A stretch of DNA of 64,000 bases from Cupriavidus malaysiensis (GCF_001854325.1 NZ_CP017754.1:620001-684000), one strand, 5' to 3'; positions 49,710 through 61,990 are shown, counted from the first letter of the stretch. Notes: generated from the letters alone by a model not told the origin. Numbers and translations are program-made.

Positions 49710-50654
49710 ATGGCTACTGCCCAGACCCGCGCCTCGTCGCCGGCCGATCGTTCCCAGGCCGCCGCGCCCGCGCTCGACCTGATCCGTCCCCAGCCCTACA
49801 CCGATTGGCAGCCGCAGGTTTCACCGGCGACTGCGGCGGCGTTGCGCCGTGAACTGGAGCAGGGCTGCGTGCTGTACTTTCCCGAGCTGAAGTTCCACTT
49901 CGAGCCGGGCGAGGAGCGCTTCCTCGACAGCCGCTGGTCGGACGGCAAGTCCAAGAACATCAACCTGCGTGCCGACAGCAGCGCTGTGCGCGGCGCGGTG
50001 GGCAGCGCAGCCGACCTGGCCGCCATGTCGGCGCTGGTGCGGCGCTATGCCGAGTACAGCGAGAAGCTGGTGCTGACCCTGTTCCCCGAGTACGGTCCGC
50101 ACATGAAGCGCGCCGGCACCTCGCTGCGGCCCAGCGAGATCGCCGGGCGGCCGGTGAGCTGGCGCAAGGACGATACGCGGCTGCACGTGGATTCCTTCCC
50201 CTCCAATCCGCTGCTCGGGCAGCGCCTGCTGCGCGTGTTCCACAACATCGACCCGGACGCGCCGCGCGTCTGGCGCGTGGGCGAGCCCTTCGGCGACTTC
50301 GCGCGCCGCTTCGTGCCGCAGACGCGCGGCATGTGGCCGGGCCAGGCATGGCTGATGAAGCAGCTCCACATCACCAAGCGCAGGCGTTCGGAATACGACC
50401 ACCGCATGCTGCAGCTGCACGACCTCGCCAAGGCCGACCTGGACTACCAGGCGCAGGTGCCGCAGCAGGAGTTCCACTTCCCGCCCGGCTCGACCTGGAT
50501 CGTCTTCAGCGACCAGGTCCTGCATGCGGCGATGCGCGGCCGCGCGATGATGGAACAGACTTTCTACCTGGCGCCCAAGGCCATCTCCGACCACACGCAT
50601 TCGCCCGAGGCGGTGCTGTCGCGCATGCTCGGACGGCCGATGCTGGCCGGCTGA
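49710..50654 (+). CDS. kdoO: KdoO, 3-deoxy-D-manno-octulosonate 3-hydroxylase
   Basis: A 314-residue Fe(II)/2-oxoglutarate dioxygenase-type protein matching the Kdo hydroxylase family found in Burkholderia, Ralstonia and Yersinia, which turns a Kdo of lipopolysaccharide into Ko. The Fe ligands appear as H-X-D in TRLHVDSFPSNPLLG and a distal H in SDQVLHAAMRGR. RWSDGKSKNINLR is also family-like. ATG at 49710 follows a purine-poor leader; no strong ribosome site. It sits near the lipid A acyltransferases, and so another envelope gene beside metK. Confidence 0.85.
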   Translation: MATAQTRASSPADRSQAAAPALDLIRPQPYTDWQPQVSPATAAALRRELEQGCVLYFPELKFHFEPGEERFLDSRWSDGKSKNINLRADSSAVRGAVGSAADLAAMSALVRRYAEYSEKLVLTLFPEYGPHMKRAGTSLRPSEIAGRPVSWRKDDTRLHVDSFPSNPLLGQRLLRVFHNIDPDAPRVWRVGEPFGDFARRFVPQTRGMWPGQAWLMKQLHITKRRRSEYDHRMLQLHDLAKADLDYQAQVPQQEFHFPPGSTWIVFSDQVLHAAMRGRAMMEQTFYLAPKAISDHTHSPEAVLSRMLGRPMLAG

Positions 50655-50894
50655 GCCCGCCCGCGCCGGGCCGGCACCATGCCCCGGCCGGCACCCGTCC
50701 CCGGCTTGTTCCTCCCGCCGTGCGAACGCCCGCACAGCGGCGCTCGTGCATGACCCCGCTGCCATTCCCAGCAGCGGCGCGAACGCCTACACTGGTTCTC
50801 GTGGCGCATGCGGTCCCGACGGCAAGACCGCGGGGCGGCGCCCGCACCGGATGACTGCCTTGCAGGACAAGGCGGCGCGCAGGCGGGGGAACAG

Positions 50895-52574
50895 ATGGAA
50901 CGCGAATTCGATTTCGTCATCGTCGGCGCAGGCTCCGCTGGCTGCGCCCTGGCGGGACGCCTGGCGGACAGTGGCGGCGACAGCATCGCCCTGGTGGAGG
51001 CCGGAGGGCGCGACCACCACACGCTGGTGTGGACGCCGGCCGGCTACGCCGCGCTGCTGCCCCGCGCGGGGGCACGCAACTATGGCTATGCCACGGTGCC
51101 GCAGCCTGGCCTCGACGGCCGCCGCGGCTACCAGCCGCGCGGGCGTGGCCTGGGCGGCAGCTCCTCCCTCAATGGCATGATCTACCTGCGCGGCCGCCCC
51201 GGTGACTACGACGACTGGGCCGCGGCGGGGTGCGATGGATGGTCCTGGGACGACGTGCTGCCTTACTTCCGCCGGGCCGAATGCAATGTGCGCGTGGACG
51301 GGCGCGACGACCACCCGCTGCACGGCGGCAGCGGACCGCAGCAAGTAAGCGACCTGCGCACGCCCAATCCCTTCGGCCAGCGTTTCATCGAAGCCGCGCA
51401 GCAAGCGGGCTATCCGTACAACGACGACTTCAACGGCGAAACCCAGCAAGGCGCCGGCTGGTACCAGGTCACGCAGCACGGCGGCGAACGCTGGAACGCG
51501 GCGCGCGCCTATCTGCACGGCGGCCGCGGCGGCGCGGCCTGCAACGGCGGTCGCGCCAACCTGCACGTGCTGGCCGGCCTGCCGGTCCTGCGCATCGCCT
51601 TCGCCGGCCGGCGCGCCATCGGCGTGATGGTCCGGCAGGACGGCCGCGAGCAACTGATCCGGGCGCGCCGTGAGGTGATCGTCAGTGCCGGCGCCTTCGG
51701 TTCGCCGCAACTGCTGATGGTCTCCGGCGTGGGGCCGGCGCGGCACCTCGGCGAGTTCGGCATTCCCATGGTGCACGACCTGCCGGGCGTTGGCGGCAAC
51801 CTGCAGGACCACCTCGGGGTGGCGCTGCACAAGCGCGTGGGTTCGCCGGAACTGTTCGGGGTGTCGCTGGGCGGCGTGTTCCGCCTGCTGGGCGAGATCC
51901 TGCGCTACCGGCGCGACCGCAGCGGCATGCTCAGCTCCAACTATGCCGAGGCCGGCGCCTTCGTGTGCAGCCGTGCGGGGCTCGACGAGCCGGATCTGCA
52001 ACTGCATTTCGTCGTCGCCATGGCCGACGACCACCTGCGCAGGATGCACCTCGGCCACGGCTATTCCTGCCACGTCTGCCTGCTGCGGCCGCGCAGCCGC
52101 GGCGAGGTCAGGCTGGCCTCGCCCGATATGCGGGCTGCGCCGCGCATCGACCCCGGCTACCTGTCCGACGTGCGCGACCTCGACGATCTCGTCGCCGGCG
52201 TGCGCATCGTGCGCAGCATCTTCGCCATGCCGCAGCTGGCCGCACTCGGCGGCAAGGAACTGTATTCCGCCGGCCTGCGCGCCGATGGCAGCGACGACGA
52301 TGCGGTGCGCGCCTTCATCCGTGCCCGCGCCGACACCATCTACCATCCGGTCGGCACCTGCCGCATGGGCATGGACACGCGGGCGGTGGTCGATCCGCAA
52401 CTGCGGGTGCGCGGTGTGCAGGCGCTGCGCGTGGTCGATGCGTCGATCATGCCGACGCTGGTCGGCGGCAGCACCAATGCCCCGGCCATCATGATCGGCG
52501 AGCGCGCGCACGACCTGATCCGCTTCGCGCCGCACGTCACGCTGCGGCTGCCCGAGCCGGCGCTGGAGGCCTGA
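50895..52574 (+). CDS. GMC-family FAD oxidoreductase
   Basis: A 559-residue glucose-methanol-choline oxidoreductase. FAD-binding VGAGSAGCALAGRLA near residue 10, GGSSSLNGMIYLRGRP (GMC signature 1) near 95, SAGAFGSPQLLMVSGVGP (signature 2) near 260, and the catalytic His in HPVGTCRMG near 500 and Asn in GGSTNAPA. Substrate unknown, probably an alcohol. ATG at 50895 has GGGGGA; earlier ATG at 50808 adds 29 unconserved residues. Stands alone. Confidence 0.92.
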   Translation: MEREFDFVIVGAGSAGCALAGRLADSGGDSIALVEAGGRDHHTLVWTPAGYAALLPRAGARNYGYATVPQPGLDGRRGYQPRGRGLGGSSSLNGMIYLRGRPGDYDDWAAAGCDGWSWDDVLPYFRRAECNVRVDGRDDHPLHGGSGPQQVSDLRTPNPFGQRFIEAAQQAGYPYNDDFNGETQQGAGWYQVTQHGGERWNAARAYLHGGRGGAACNGGRANLHVLAGLPVLRIAFAGRRAIGVMVRQDGREQLIRARREVIVSAGAFGSPQLLMVSGVGPARHLGEFGIPMVHDLPGVGGNLQDHLGVALHKRVGSPELFGVSLGGVFRLLGEILRYRRDRSGMLSSNYAEAGAFVCSRAGLDEPDLQLHFVVAMADDHLRRMHLGHGYSCHVCLLRPRSRGEVRLASPDMRAAPRIDPGYLSDVRDLDDLVAGVRIVRSIFAMPQLAALGGKELYSAGLRADGSDDDAVRAFIRARADTIYHPVGTCRMGMDTRAVVDPQLRVRGVQALRVVDASIMPTLVGGSTNAPAIMIGERAHDLIRFAPHVTLRLPEPALEA

Positions 52575-52634
52575 GTCGCTACGCCCGGATGCCGACGGGG
52601 CGGCGGGGCAGGGTGCTGCGGCACCGCGCCCCAT

Positions 52635-52654
52635 GCCTCGGTCCGGGCCGAGGC
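52635..52654. terminator. Hairpin between convergent genes
   Basis: GCCTCGG / CCGAGGC with a six-base loop lies between the GMC oxidoreductase and chemotaxis receptor gene ends. No T run on either side, so termination is uncertain. Confidence 0.35.
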
Positions 52655-52659
52655 TCCGC

Positions 52660-54204
52660 TCAGGCCGCGGCCAGGCGGAAGGCGCCGACCGCCTCGCGCA
52701 GCTTGGCCGCCTGGTCGTCGAGCGACTGCGCCGCGGCCGCGGCTTCCTCCACCAGCGCGGCGTTCTGCTGCGTGACCTGGTCCATCTGGCCGACCGCCTG
52801 GTTCACCTGGGTGATGCCCGCGCTCTGTTCGCCGGAAGCGGCGGCGATCTCCGCGATGATGTCCGACACGCGCTTCACCGCCTGGCGGATCTCCTCCATG
52901 GTGCCGCCGACGCTCTCCGCCTGCTGCGAGCCTTCACGCACGGTCGTTACCGAGGTGTCGATCAGTTCCTTGATTTCCTTGGCCGCGCTCGACGAGCGCT
53001 GGGCCAGGCTGCGCACCTCGCCGGCCACCACGGCGAAGCCGCGCCCCTGCTCGCCCGCGCGCGCAGCTTCCACCGCTGCGTTCAGTGCCAGGATGTTGGT
53101 CTGGAAGGCGATGCCCTCGATCAGTCCGGTGATCTCGGCGATGCGGCCGGCGTTGTCGCTGATGGCGGTCATGGTGCTGGCCATCTGCTGCACCGAGGCG
53201 CTGCCTTGTTCGGCCACGCTGGCGGCATTGGCGGCCAGCGAGCTGGCCTGGCGCGCGTTGTCGGCATTGTGCTTGACCGTGGTGGTCAGCTCTTCCATGC
53301 TCGATGCGGTTTCTTCCAGCGACGCGGCCTGCTGCTCGGTGCGCGAGGAGAGATCGGTGTTGCCCGCGGCGATCTGGCTGGCCGCCACCGTCACCGACTC
53401 GGTCGAGCGCCGCACCTCGCCCAGCGTGGCGGCGACGCGCTCCACCAGGCGGTTGAAGGCGTCGGCGGTACGGCCCACCTCGTCCAGCCGGCCCACCGTG
53501 GCGCGGTGGCCGAGGTCGAGCGTCGTGCTGACGTGTTCGAGCGAGCCCTGGATCTGTGCCAGGCTGTCATGGATGCGGCGGTAGAGCGAGAAGGCGAGCA
53601 CGGCGGTGATCAGGATGGCCATCGCGATGGCGATCGAGAAGGCGCGCACCGCGAAGGTGTAGGCGGCCTTGTTGCTGGCGACCAGCTCGGCACCCATGCG
53701 CGCATTGTAGTCGCCGTGATCGAGGATGGCCTTGCGCAGTGCGGCGGAGGCCTGGTCGAGTTCGCCGCGCACCAGCATCAGGTGCGTTTCGGCGTCGCCG
53801 CTGGCGCGCGATTTCTCCAGGAACGGTCCCTGCGCGGCGCGGTAGCGCGACATGGCTGCGCGGTCGGTCTCGAGCATCTTGCGGTCGGTGTCGTCGGAGA
53901 TGTCCTCGCGCTCGTACTTGGAGAGGGCGGTCTCGAAGCTCTTGGCGGCATCGGCCAGCATGCCTTCTGCTTCGCTTTTCAGTTCCGGGGTATCGGCGAG
54001 CGCATGGCGGTAGAGCGCCACCCGCATGGACGTGACGGCGCGCTCCATGGTGTCGAGGTCGCGCACGCTGGTGAGGGTGTTGTCGTTGAAGTACTCGAAG
54101 CGCTCTTCCGAGCGGCTCATCTGCCAGATGCCGCCGAGGCCGACGAAGAGCAGTGCCAGCAGGGCCAGCGACAGGGTGAGCAACAAGCGTTGGGACAGGT
54201 TCAT
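52660..54204 (-). CDS. Methyl-accepting chemotaxis protein
   Basis: A 514-residue receptor: TM1 ([21 protein letters not shown]), a four-helix-bundle periplasmic sensor (residues 30-185), TM2 ([21 protein letters not shown]), HAMP and a signalling domain with the hairpin tip [20 protein letters not shown]. No C-terminal NWETF pentapeptide, so it relies on other receptors for methylation by CheR docking. Ligand unknown. Class 36H-like. It is monocistronic by position and convergent with the GMC gene. Confidence 0.93.
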   Translation of the reverse strand: MNLSQRLLLTLSLALLALLFVGLGGIWQMSRSEERFEYFNDNTLTSVRDLDTMERAVTSMRVALYRHALADTPELKSEAEGMLADAAKSFETALSKYEREDISDDTDRKMLETDRAAMSRYRAAQGPFLEKSRASGDAETHLMLVRGELDQASAALRKAILDHGDYNARMGAELVASNKAAYTFAVRAFSIAIAMAILITAVLAFSLYRRIHDSLAQIQGSLEHVSTTLDLGHRATVGRLDEVGRTADAFNRLVERVAATLGEVRRSTESVTVAASQIAAGNTDLSSRTEQQAASLEETASSMEELTTTVKHNADNARQASSLAANAASVAEQGSASVQQMASTMTAISDNAGRIAEITGLIEGIAFQTNILALNAAVEAARAGEQGRGFAVVAGEVRSLAQRSSSAAKEIKELIDTSVTTVREGSQQAESVGGTMEEIRQAVKRVSDIIAEIAAASGEQSAGITQVNQAVGQMDQVTQQNAALVEEAAAAAQSLDDQAAKLREAVGAFRLAAA

Positions 54205-54370
54205 TGGGGGAACGGATGCGAATGCAGCGCCGCCTCGTGTGACGAATGGGATCCAGGCGGCGCTTTTTATTGTTTCAGCTTGCCGCTACCACGTGACGGT
54301 TTACGGCGTGCCGCCCCTGCCCCTGAAGTGCCATCTCGTTCCGGATACAAAAGGGCTCGCCGCGCCACAG

Positions 54371-54396
54371 GAAAACGGGGCGCTCGCGCGCCCCGT
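54371..54396 (-). terminator. Rho-independent terminator of the acyl-CoA dehydrogenase gene
   Basis: On the minus strand ACGGGGCGC / GCGCCCCGT with a four-base loop (54375-54396) is followed by TTTTCC. It lies 53 bases beyond the stop of the AidB-like gene. Confidence 0.75.
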
Positions 54397-54448
54397 CCTC
54401 GTCTCATGTCTCAGCGTGGTGTATCGGCGGCGGCAGCCGCGGCCCGCT

Positions 54449-56110
54449 TCAGGCCGGCCAGGCGCGTGCCGCCACGCGGCGCAGTGTCTCGGGCGGCGCA
54501 TCCAGCGTGCCGAAGACGCGGCCGTGCTGGTGCCCGAGCCGGCTGGCGACGAACAGTGCGGCGCTTTCGGCATCGGCATGGGCCAGCATCAGCGCCGCCT
54601 GCGCGGTCAGCACCAGGCCCTGGGCGAAACGCCGGGCACCGGCTTCGAGCGTGTCGGGCGCGGCGCGCAGCTGCGCCTGCAGCGAAGCCAGCTCGGCCCG
54701 CACCGCCGGGTGGCCGCCCGCGCGCTGGGCCAGGTCCTGCAGCAGCCGTGCGCCGTCCTCCGGGCTGCGCTGCAGCGCACGCAGCACATCCAGGCACATG
54801 ATGTTGCCCGAGCCTTCCCAGATCGAGTTGACCGGCGCCTCGCGGTACAGGCGCGCCATCGGGCTCTCCTCGACGTAACCGTTGCCGCCCCACACCTCCA
54901 TCGCCTCGCCGGTGGCCTCGATGGTGCGCTTGCAGACCCAGAACTTGGCGGCGGGCGTGACCACGCGCTTCCAGGCCGAGGCCAGCGCGTCGCCGTCGGC
55001 GCGCTCGAAGGCATGGGCCAGTTCCATCATCAGCAGCGTGGCGGCGGTGCTTTCCAAGGCCAGGTCGGCCAGCACGTTGTCCATCAGCGGCTGGTCGGCC
55101 AGCAGCCGGCCGAAGGCCATGCGGTGGCGCGCGTGATGCAGGGACTGCACCAGCGCCGCGCGCAGCAGTGCCGCGCTGCCGATCACGCAATCCAGCCGCG
55201 TGTAGGTCGCCATCTCGATGATGGTGGGGATGCCGCGCCCTTCCTCGCCGATCAGGATGCCGGTGGCGTCGCGGAACTCGACTTCGCTGCTCGAGTTGGA
55301 ACGGTTGCCGAGCTTGTCCTTGAGGCGCTGGATCTGCACCGCGTTCTTGCTGCCGTCGTCGCGCCAGCGCGGCACGAAGAAGCACGACAGCGGCCCGTCC
55401 TCCGCGCCCACGCGCGCCACCACCAGGTGCGCGTCGCACATCGGCGCGGAGAAGAACCACTTGTGGCCGGTCAGCGCGTATGCGGCGCCGCGTCCCTCGC
55501 CGCGCAGCGGGCGCGCCACCGTGGTGTTGCTGCGCACGTCCGAGCCGCCCTGCTTCTCGGTCATGCCCATGCCGATCATGATGGCGCGCTTGTCGCGCCA
55601 GGGCAGGTCGCGGGCGTCGTGCTCGGCGCTGTACAAGCGCGGTGCCAGTTCGGCGAACAGCGCGCTCTCCTTGGCCAGCACCGGGATGCTGGCCAGCGTC
55701 ATGGTGACCGGGCACAGCGAGCCGGCCTCGACCTGGGCCTGCAGGAAATAGCCGGCGGTGCGCGCCGCCCAGGCGCCCTCGCGCGGCTGCGAGAACGGCA
55801 GCGCCTGGAGCTGCTGGCCGCGCAGCAGGCCCAGCAGGCTGTGCCAGCTGGCATGGAAGTCGACGCGGTCGATGCGCTCGCCGGTGCGGCTGTGGGTGTG
55901 CAGCTCCGGCGGGTGGCGGTTGGCCTGCGCGCCCCACTCCAGCACCTCGGGCTGGCCCAGGCGCGCGCCGAAATCCTCCAGCGCGCCGGCATGCCAGGCG
56001 CCGCCCAGCCGGTCCAGCGCGGTCCGCAGCGCCGGGTCGGTGGCGAAGAGGTTGTACCCGGACAGCTCGGGCACCTGGTTGAACACGCGGTGCGTGGCGG
56101 CGTCGGTCAT
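54449..56110 (-). CDS. AidB-like acyl-CoA dehydrogenase family protein
   Basis: A 553-residue flavoprotein matching E. coli AidB (541) in length and motifs: GMTEKQGGSDV, TGHKWFFSAPMCDA, and the C-terminal EVWGGNGYVEESPMARLYRE then NSIWEGSGNIMCLDVLRAL. AidB binds DNA and is induced by alkylation stress; related proteins may be true acyl-CoA dehydrogenases. The start at 56110 begins MTDAATHRVFNQVPEL; a longer opening runs through the thiC antisense strand and is spurious. Confidence 0.88.
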   Translation of the reverse strand: MTDAATHRVFNQVPELSGYNLFATDPALRTALDRLGGAWHAGALEDFGARLGQPEVLEWGAQANRHPPELHTHSRTGERIDRVDFHASWHSLLGLLRGQQLQALPFSQPREGAWAARTAGYFLQAQVEAGSLCPVTMTLASIPVLAKESALFAELAPRLYSAEHDARDLPWRDKRAIMIGMGMTEKQGGSDVRSNTTVARPLRGEGRGAAYALTGHKWFFSAPMCDAHLVVARVGAEDGPLSCFFVPRWRDDGSKNAVQIQRLKDKLGNRSNSSSEVEFRDATGILIGEEGRGIPTIIEMATYTRLDCVIGSAALLRAALVQSLHHARHRMAFGRLLADQPLMDNVLADLALESTAATLLMMELAHAFERADGDALASAWKRVVTPAAKFWVCKRTIEATGEAMEVWGGNGYVEESPMARLYREAPVNSIWEGSGNIMCLDVLRALQRSPEDGARLLQDLAQRAGGHPAVRAELASLQAQLRAAPDTLEAGARRFAQGLVLTAQAALMLAHADAESAALFVASRLGHQHGRVFGTLDAPPETLRRVAARAWPA

Positions 56111-56404
56111 CTTGTCCTGTCTCCTGGCTGAGGGGCTGGGGCTGCGTTGCGACGGTCCTGCTGCTGGCATGGTAGGCCATTTGCCGGACATTCCCGTAAG
56201 GCGGCGGCCGGCGGCGCGCTGTCCGGCCGCCGCGCGTGGCGGCACTGGTGCCACCGCGCGAGCCTGCATGGGTCCATGGCGGCACGCGGGGTGCCCCCGC
56301 AGCCGCTTGGTGGCGGCACCCCCGGCGCGCTGCGTCCCGCAGGCGCGCCGTTTCGAAACAAGGCTGGCGCCTGCACCCTGCTTGTGCTTAAATTGAGCCC
56401 GTTG

Positions 56405-58492
<2,088 letters not shown>

Positions 58493-58630
58493 GGCTTCGG
58501 CCCACACGCCACGCGGGCATGCCCGCGATCCCGGAGCGGTCCGCGCGCCTGGCGCGCCGGCCGCTCCCAGATGCACAGGAGGCCGGCCGCGCGGCGCACA
58601 GGCGCCCGCGCGGCCGGCACAACGAATCCC

Positions 58631-59797
58631 ATGACACAGCAGTCGTTTGATGTCGCCATTCTCGGCGCCGGCCTGTCCGGGCGCATCGCCGCCTGGTTGC
58701 TTTCACGCGCCGGCGCGCGCGTGGCCCTGGTCGAGCGCATGGGCCCGGATGGCGCGGGCTCGGCCGCCCACGTGGCGGCGGCCATGCTGGCCCCGCTGGC
58801 GGAATCCGCCATCGCCGAGCGCCGCATCGTCGAGCTGGGCATTGCCAGCGTCGACCTGTGGCGCGCCTGGGTGGCCGAGCTGCCCGAGCCGGTCTTCTTC
58901 CAGGAAGATGGCACGCTGGTCGTATGGCATGCGCGCGACCGCGCCGAGATGTCGCTGTTCACCAGCCGCGTGCGCGCGGTGGCGCCACCGGAACTGGTAG
59001 CCGAGCGCATGCGTGCGCTCGACGCGCGCGGCGTGGCCGAACTGGAGCCCGCGCTGGCGGGCCGCTTCCAGCAGGGCCTGCTGCTGGCCGGCGAGGGGCA
59101 GCTCGATAATCGCGGTGCCTTGCGCTCACTGCTTCACTGCGCGGTGGCCGAAGGCGTGCATTGCGTGTGGGAGGCTGGCGAAGTGGAGGCCGGAGACCTG
59201 CCCGGCCTGGGCATCCGCGCCGATGTGGTGCTCGATTGCCGTGGACTGGGAGCGCGCCGCGACTGGCCGGCCCAGGCCGCCGGTGGCATGCCGGGCCTGC
59301 GCGGCCTGCGCGGCGAGGTGGTGCGCGTGCATGCGCCCGAGGTCAAGCTGCACCGCCCGGTGCGCCTGCTGCACCCGCGCTATCCGATCTACATCGCGCC
59401 CAAGCCCAACGACCTCTATGTGATCGGCGCCACCGAGCTGGAAAGCGAGGATGATTCGCCGATGAGCGTGCGCTCCGCGCTGGAACTGCTGTCGGCGGCC
59501 TACTCGCTCGATCCGGCCTTCGGCGAGGCGCGCGTGCTGGAACTCAATGTGCAGCGGCGTCCCACGCGGCCAGACCACCTGCCGGCCATCCGTGTCGACC
59601 AGCAGGCGCGCGTGGTGCGCCTCAACGGCCTGTACCGGCATGGTTTCCTGATCGCCCCGGCGGTGACCGAGGCGGCTTGCGCCGTGGTGCGCGCGCTGCT
59701 GGGCGGGGATCCCGCCGCGCACGCCGTGCCGGCGGCGCTGCGCTGGCCCGGCATGATCGAGACCGATGCTTCCAGGCCGCTGGCCACGCTGCACTGA
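58631..59797 (+). CDS. thiO: ThiO, FAD-dependent glycine oxidase
   Basis: A 388-residue FAD oxidoreductase. Dinucleotide motif LGAGLSGRIAAW at residue 11, second-half YIAPKPNDLYVIGATELE, RPTRPDHLPAI and GLYRHGFLIAPA. In thiamine synthesis ThiO oxidises glycine to dehydroglycine for thiazole assembly. Position between thiC and thiS supports this. ATG at 58631; no strong ribosome site. ThiH is absent here, consistent with the oxygen-dependent route. Confidence 0.92.
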   Translation: MTQQSFDVAILGAGLSGRIAAWLLSRAGARVALVERMGPDGAGSAAHVAAAMLAPLAESAIAERRIVELGIASVDLWRAWVAELPEPVFFQEDGTLVVWHARDRAEMSLFTSRVRAVAPPELVAERMRALDARGVAELEPALAGRFQQGLLLAGEGQLDNRGALRSLLHCAVAEGVHCVWEAGEVEAGDLPGLGIRADVVLDCRGLGARRDWPAQAAGGMPGLRGLRGEVVRVHAPEVKLHRPVRLLHPRYPIYIAPKPNDLYVIGATELESEDDSPMSVRSALELLSAAYSLDPAFGEARVLELNVQRRPTRPDHLPAIRVDQQARVVRLNGLYRHGFLIAPAVTEAACAVVRALLGGDPAAHAVPAALRWPGMIETDASRPLATLH

Positions 59798-59812
59798 CGC
59801 CGAATGGAAACC

Positions 59813-60010
59813 ATGGAAATCCTGCTCAACGGCCGTCCCTTCGCCCTCGAAGCGCCGGCCACGCTGGCGGACGCGGCGACGCGCGCCGGCATCGCGCCGC
59901 CCTTCGCGGCGGCGCTGAACGGCAACTTCGTGCCGCGTGTCGCCCATGCGGCCACCGCGCTCGCCGCCGGCGACCGCGTCGATCTCGTGCAACCCGTGAC
60001 GGGAGGCTGA
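59813..60010 (+). CDS. thiS: ThiS, sulfur carrier protein
   Basis: A 65-residue ubiquitin-like protein ending in the diglycine (QPVTGG) that is thiocarboxylated. MEILLNGRPFAL starts the beta-grasp fold. An ATG at 59804 would add three residues. It lies between thiO and thiG with four bases to thiG, so is translated from the same transcript. Confidence 0.93.
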   Translation: MEILLNGRPFALEAPATLADAATRAGIAPPFAAALNGNFVPRVAHAATALAAGDRVDLVQPVTGG

Positions 60011-60014
60011 ACCG

Positions 60015-60851
60015 ATGACATTGCAAGCAAGCCCCGCCGCGCGCGATCCCTTCGTGCTGTACGGCGAGACCTTCGACTCGCGCCTGCTGCTGGGCACCGC
60101 GCGCTATCCCTCGCCGGCCACGCTGCAGGCCGCAGTCGAGGCCTCCCATCCCGCCATGCTGACGGTGGCGCTGCGCCGCCAGGGCGCCGTCGGCGACGGC
60201 GAGGGCGGCCATGCCTTCTGGCAGATGCTCAAGTCGCTGGCGGTGCCGGTGCTGCCCAATACCGCCGGCTGCCTGGCGCCGCAGGAAGCGATCACCACCG
60301 CCATGATGGCGCGCGAGGTGTTCGAGACCGATTGGATCAAGCTCGAGCTGGTCGGCGACGACTACACGCTGCAGCCCGACACGCTGAACCTGCCGGCGGT
60401 GGCCGAGACCTTGATCAAGGAAGGCTTCAAGGTGCTGCCCTATTGCACCGAAGACCTGGTGCTGTGCCGCCGCCTGCTCGACGTCGGCTGCCAGGCGCTG
60501 ATGCCCTGGGCCGCACCCATCGGCACCGGCAAAGGCGCGGTCAACCCGCATGCGATGCGCGTGCTGCGCGAGCGCCTGCCCGATACGCCGCTGATCGTCG
60601 ATGCCGGCCTGGGCCTGCCTTCGCATGCGGCCCAGGTGCTCGAATGGGGCTATGACGGCGTGCTGCTGAATACGGCGGTCGCGCAGGCGGCCTATCCGGT
60701 GGAGATGGCGCGCGCGTTCGCTCTGGCGGTGGCCGCGGGCCGCACTGCCTACCTGGCCGGTCCGATGCCGGAGCGCGAGATCGCGCAGGCCAGCACGCCG
60801 GTGGTCGGCATGCCGTTCTGGCATGCCACCGGCACGGGGGGCGCGGCATGA
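60015..60851 (+). CDS. thiG: ThiG, thiazole synthase
   Basis: A 278-residue TIM-barrel enzyme. The lysine for the Schiff base with DXP is in DWIKLELVGD, and the phosphate loop DAGLGLPSHA and LLNTAVA are intact. It builds the thiazole phosphate from DXP, dehydroglycine and ThiS-COSH. The stop overlaps thiE by four bases (ATGA). Confidence 0.95.
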   Translation: MTLQASPAARDPFVLYGETFDSRLLLGTARYPSPATLQAAVEASHPAMLTVALRRQGAVGDGEGGHAFWQMLKSLAVPVLPNTAGCLAPQEAITTAMMAREVFETDWIKLELVGDDYTLQPDTLNLPAVAETLIKEGFKVLPYCTEDLVLCRRLLDVGCQALMPWAAPIGTGKGAVNPHAMRVLRERLPDTPLIVDAGLGLPSHAAQVLEWGYDGVLLNTAVAQAAYPVEMARAFALAVAAGRTAYLAGPMPEREIAQASTPVVGMPFWHATGTGGAA

Positions 60852-61990
60852 GCGCGCACGGCGTGCAGGCGGCGTGCGACGCCGCATTGCGCCAGCAGCT
60901 GCTGGCGCGCCACGGCGCCACCTTCGGCGCCGCCGACCAGGCCTGGCGCGCCTGGCGCCTGCAGGATGCGCCCGCGCTGCTGCAGGACCATGACGTGCTG
61001 CTGGCCGATGGCGAGGCCGAGCCGCCGGTGATCGCCCGCGTGGCGGCAGCCGGCGCGGTGCTGATCTGCAGCGAGCGCGAGGGCGGACAGTGGATCGACA
61101 CCGTGCATTCGCCGATGGGCACCTGGGTGCTGGGCGCTGGCGCGGATAGTGACGCGCCGCATGGCCCCGGCTTCGTCGCCGTGCTGCTGGCCTGCCTGCA
61201 GATGCATTTCCCCGCCCATGACGCGCTTTGCCTGGCGCGAGCCTGGCGTACCGGCACGCTGGACTGGCCGGATGCCTTCGCGCGCTTCCCGCAGGTGCGC
61301 CATCCCGCGCTGGCCGCGCCCGACCAGTTGCCGCCCGCCTTCCCGCCGTGCCCCGCCCTGGGGCTGTACGCGGTGGTGCCCGACGCCGACTGGATCGAGC
61401 GCCTGGTCGCCCTGGCGGTGCCGACCGTGCAGCTGCGCTTCAAGTCGGACGACGCCCAGGCGGTGCAGCGCGAAGTCGAGCGCGCCGCGCTGGCCGCGCG
61501 CGGCTCCGCCTCGCGGCTGTTCATCAACGACCACTGGCGCATCGCCGTCGCCTGGCATGCCGCGCACGGCAACGACAGCGCGCGCAGCGGAATCTACGGC
61601 ATCCACCTCGGCCAGGAAGACCTCGACGAGGCCGACCTCTACGCCCTGCGCGCCAGCGGCCTGCACCTGGGGGTGTCCACCCACGGCTACGCCGAGATGC
61701 TGCGCGTAGCGACGCTGCGGCCGAGCTACCTGGCGCTGGGCGCGATCTTCCCCACCACCACCAAGGTCATGCCCACCGCGCCGCAGGGCCTGGGCCGTTT
61801 CCAGGCCTATGTGCGCCTGATGCAGCCGGTGGTGCCCTCGCTGGTCGGCATCGGCGGTGTGGATGCCGCGCGCCTGCCGCAGGTGCTGGCGACGGGCGTC
61901 GGCAGCGCGGCCGTGGTGCGCGCGATCACCGAGGCGGCCGATGTGCCGGCCGCGGTGGCAAACCTGAAGGGGATGTTCCCGGCGGGGTAG
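60848..61990 (+). CDS. thiE: ThiE, thiamine phosphate synthase with an N-terminal extension domain
   Basis: A 380-residue protein; the C-terminal 205 residues are ThiE (GLYAVVPDADW, QLRFK, INDHWRIA, GIHLGQEDL, LGAIFPTTTK, VGIGGVDAA). ThiE normally has about 210 residues. The first 165 residues include VIARVAAAGAVLICSERE and HGPGFVAVLLACL..ALCLARAW, which resemble the end of an HMP-P kinase (ThiD), where HGTGCTLSSAIA sits; here the catalytic cysteine/aspartate region is degenerate. So it may be a decayed or structural kinase-like domain. No full thiD is in this window. Confidence 0.9.
   Translation: MSAHGVQAACDAALRQQLLARHGATFGAADQAWRAWRLQDAPALLQDHDVLLADGEAEPPVIARVAAAGAVLICSEREGGQWIDTVHSPMGTWVLGAGADSDAPHGPGFVAVLLACLQMHFPAHDALCLARAWRTGTLDWPDAFARFPQVRHPALAAPDQLPPAFPPCPALGLYAVVPDADWIERLVALAVPTVQLRFKSDDAQAVQREVERAALAARGSASRLFINDHWRIAVAWHAAHGNDSARSGIYGIHLGQEDLDEADLYALRASGLHLGVSTHGYAEMLRVATLRPSYLALGAIFPTTTKVMPTAPQGLGRFQAYVRLMQPVVPSLVGIGGVDAARLPQVLATGVGSAAVVRAITEAADVPAAVANLKGMFPAG

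Noticed and set aside
54226..54269. Plus-strand hairpin AGCGCCGCC/GGCGGCGCT with a T run upstream of the chemotaxis receptor gene
   Set aside because: It points opposite to the gene beside it and has a 21-base loop; no transcript is known to need it.
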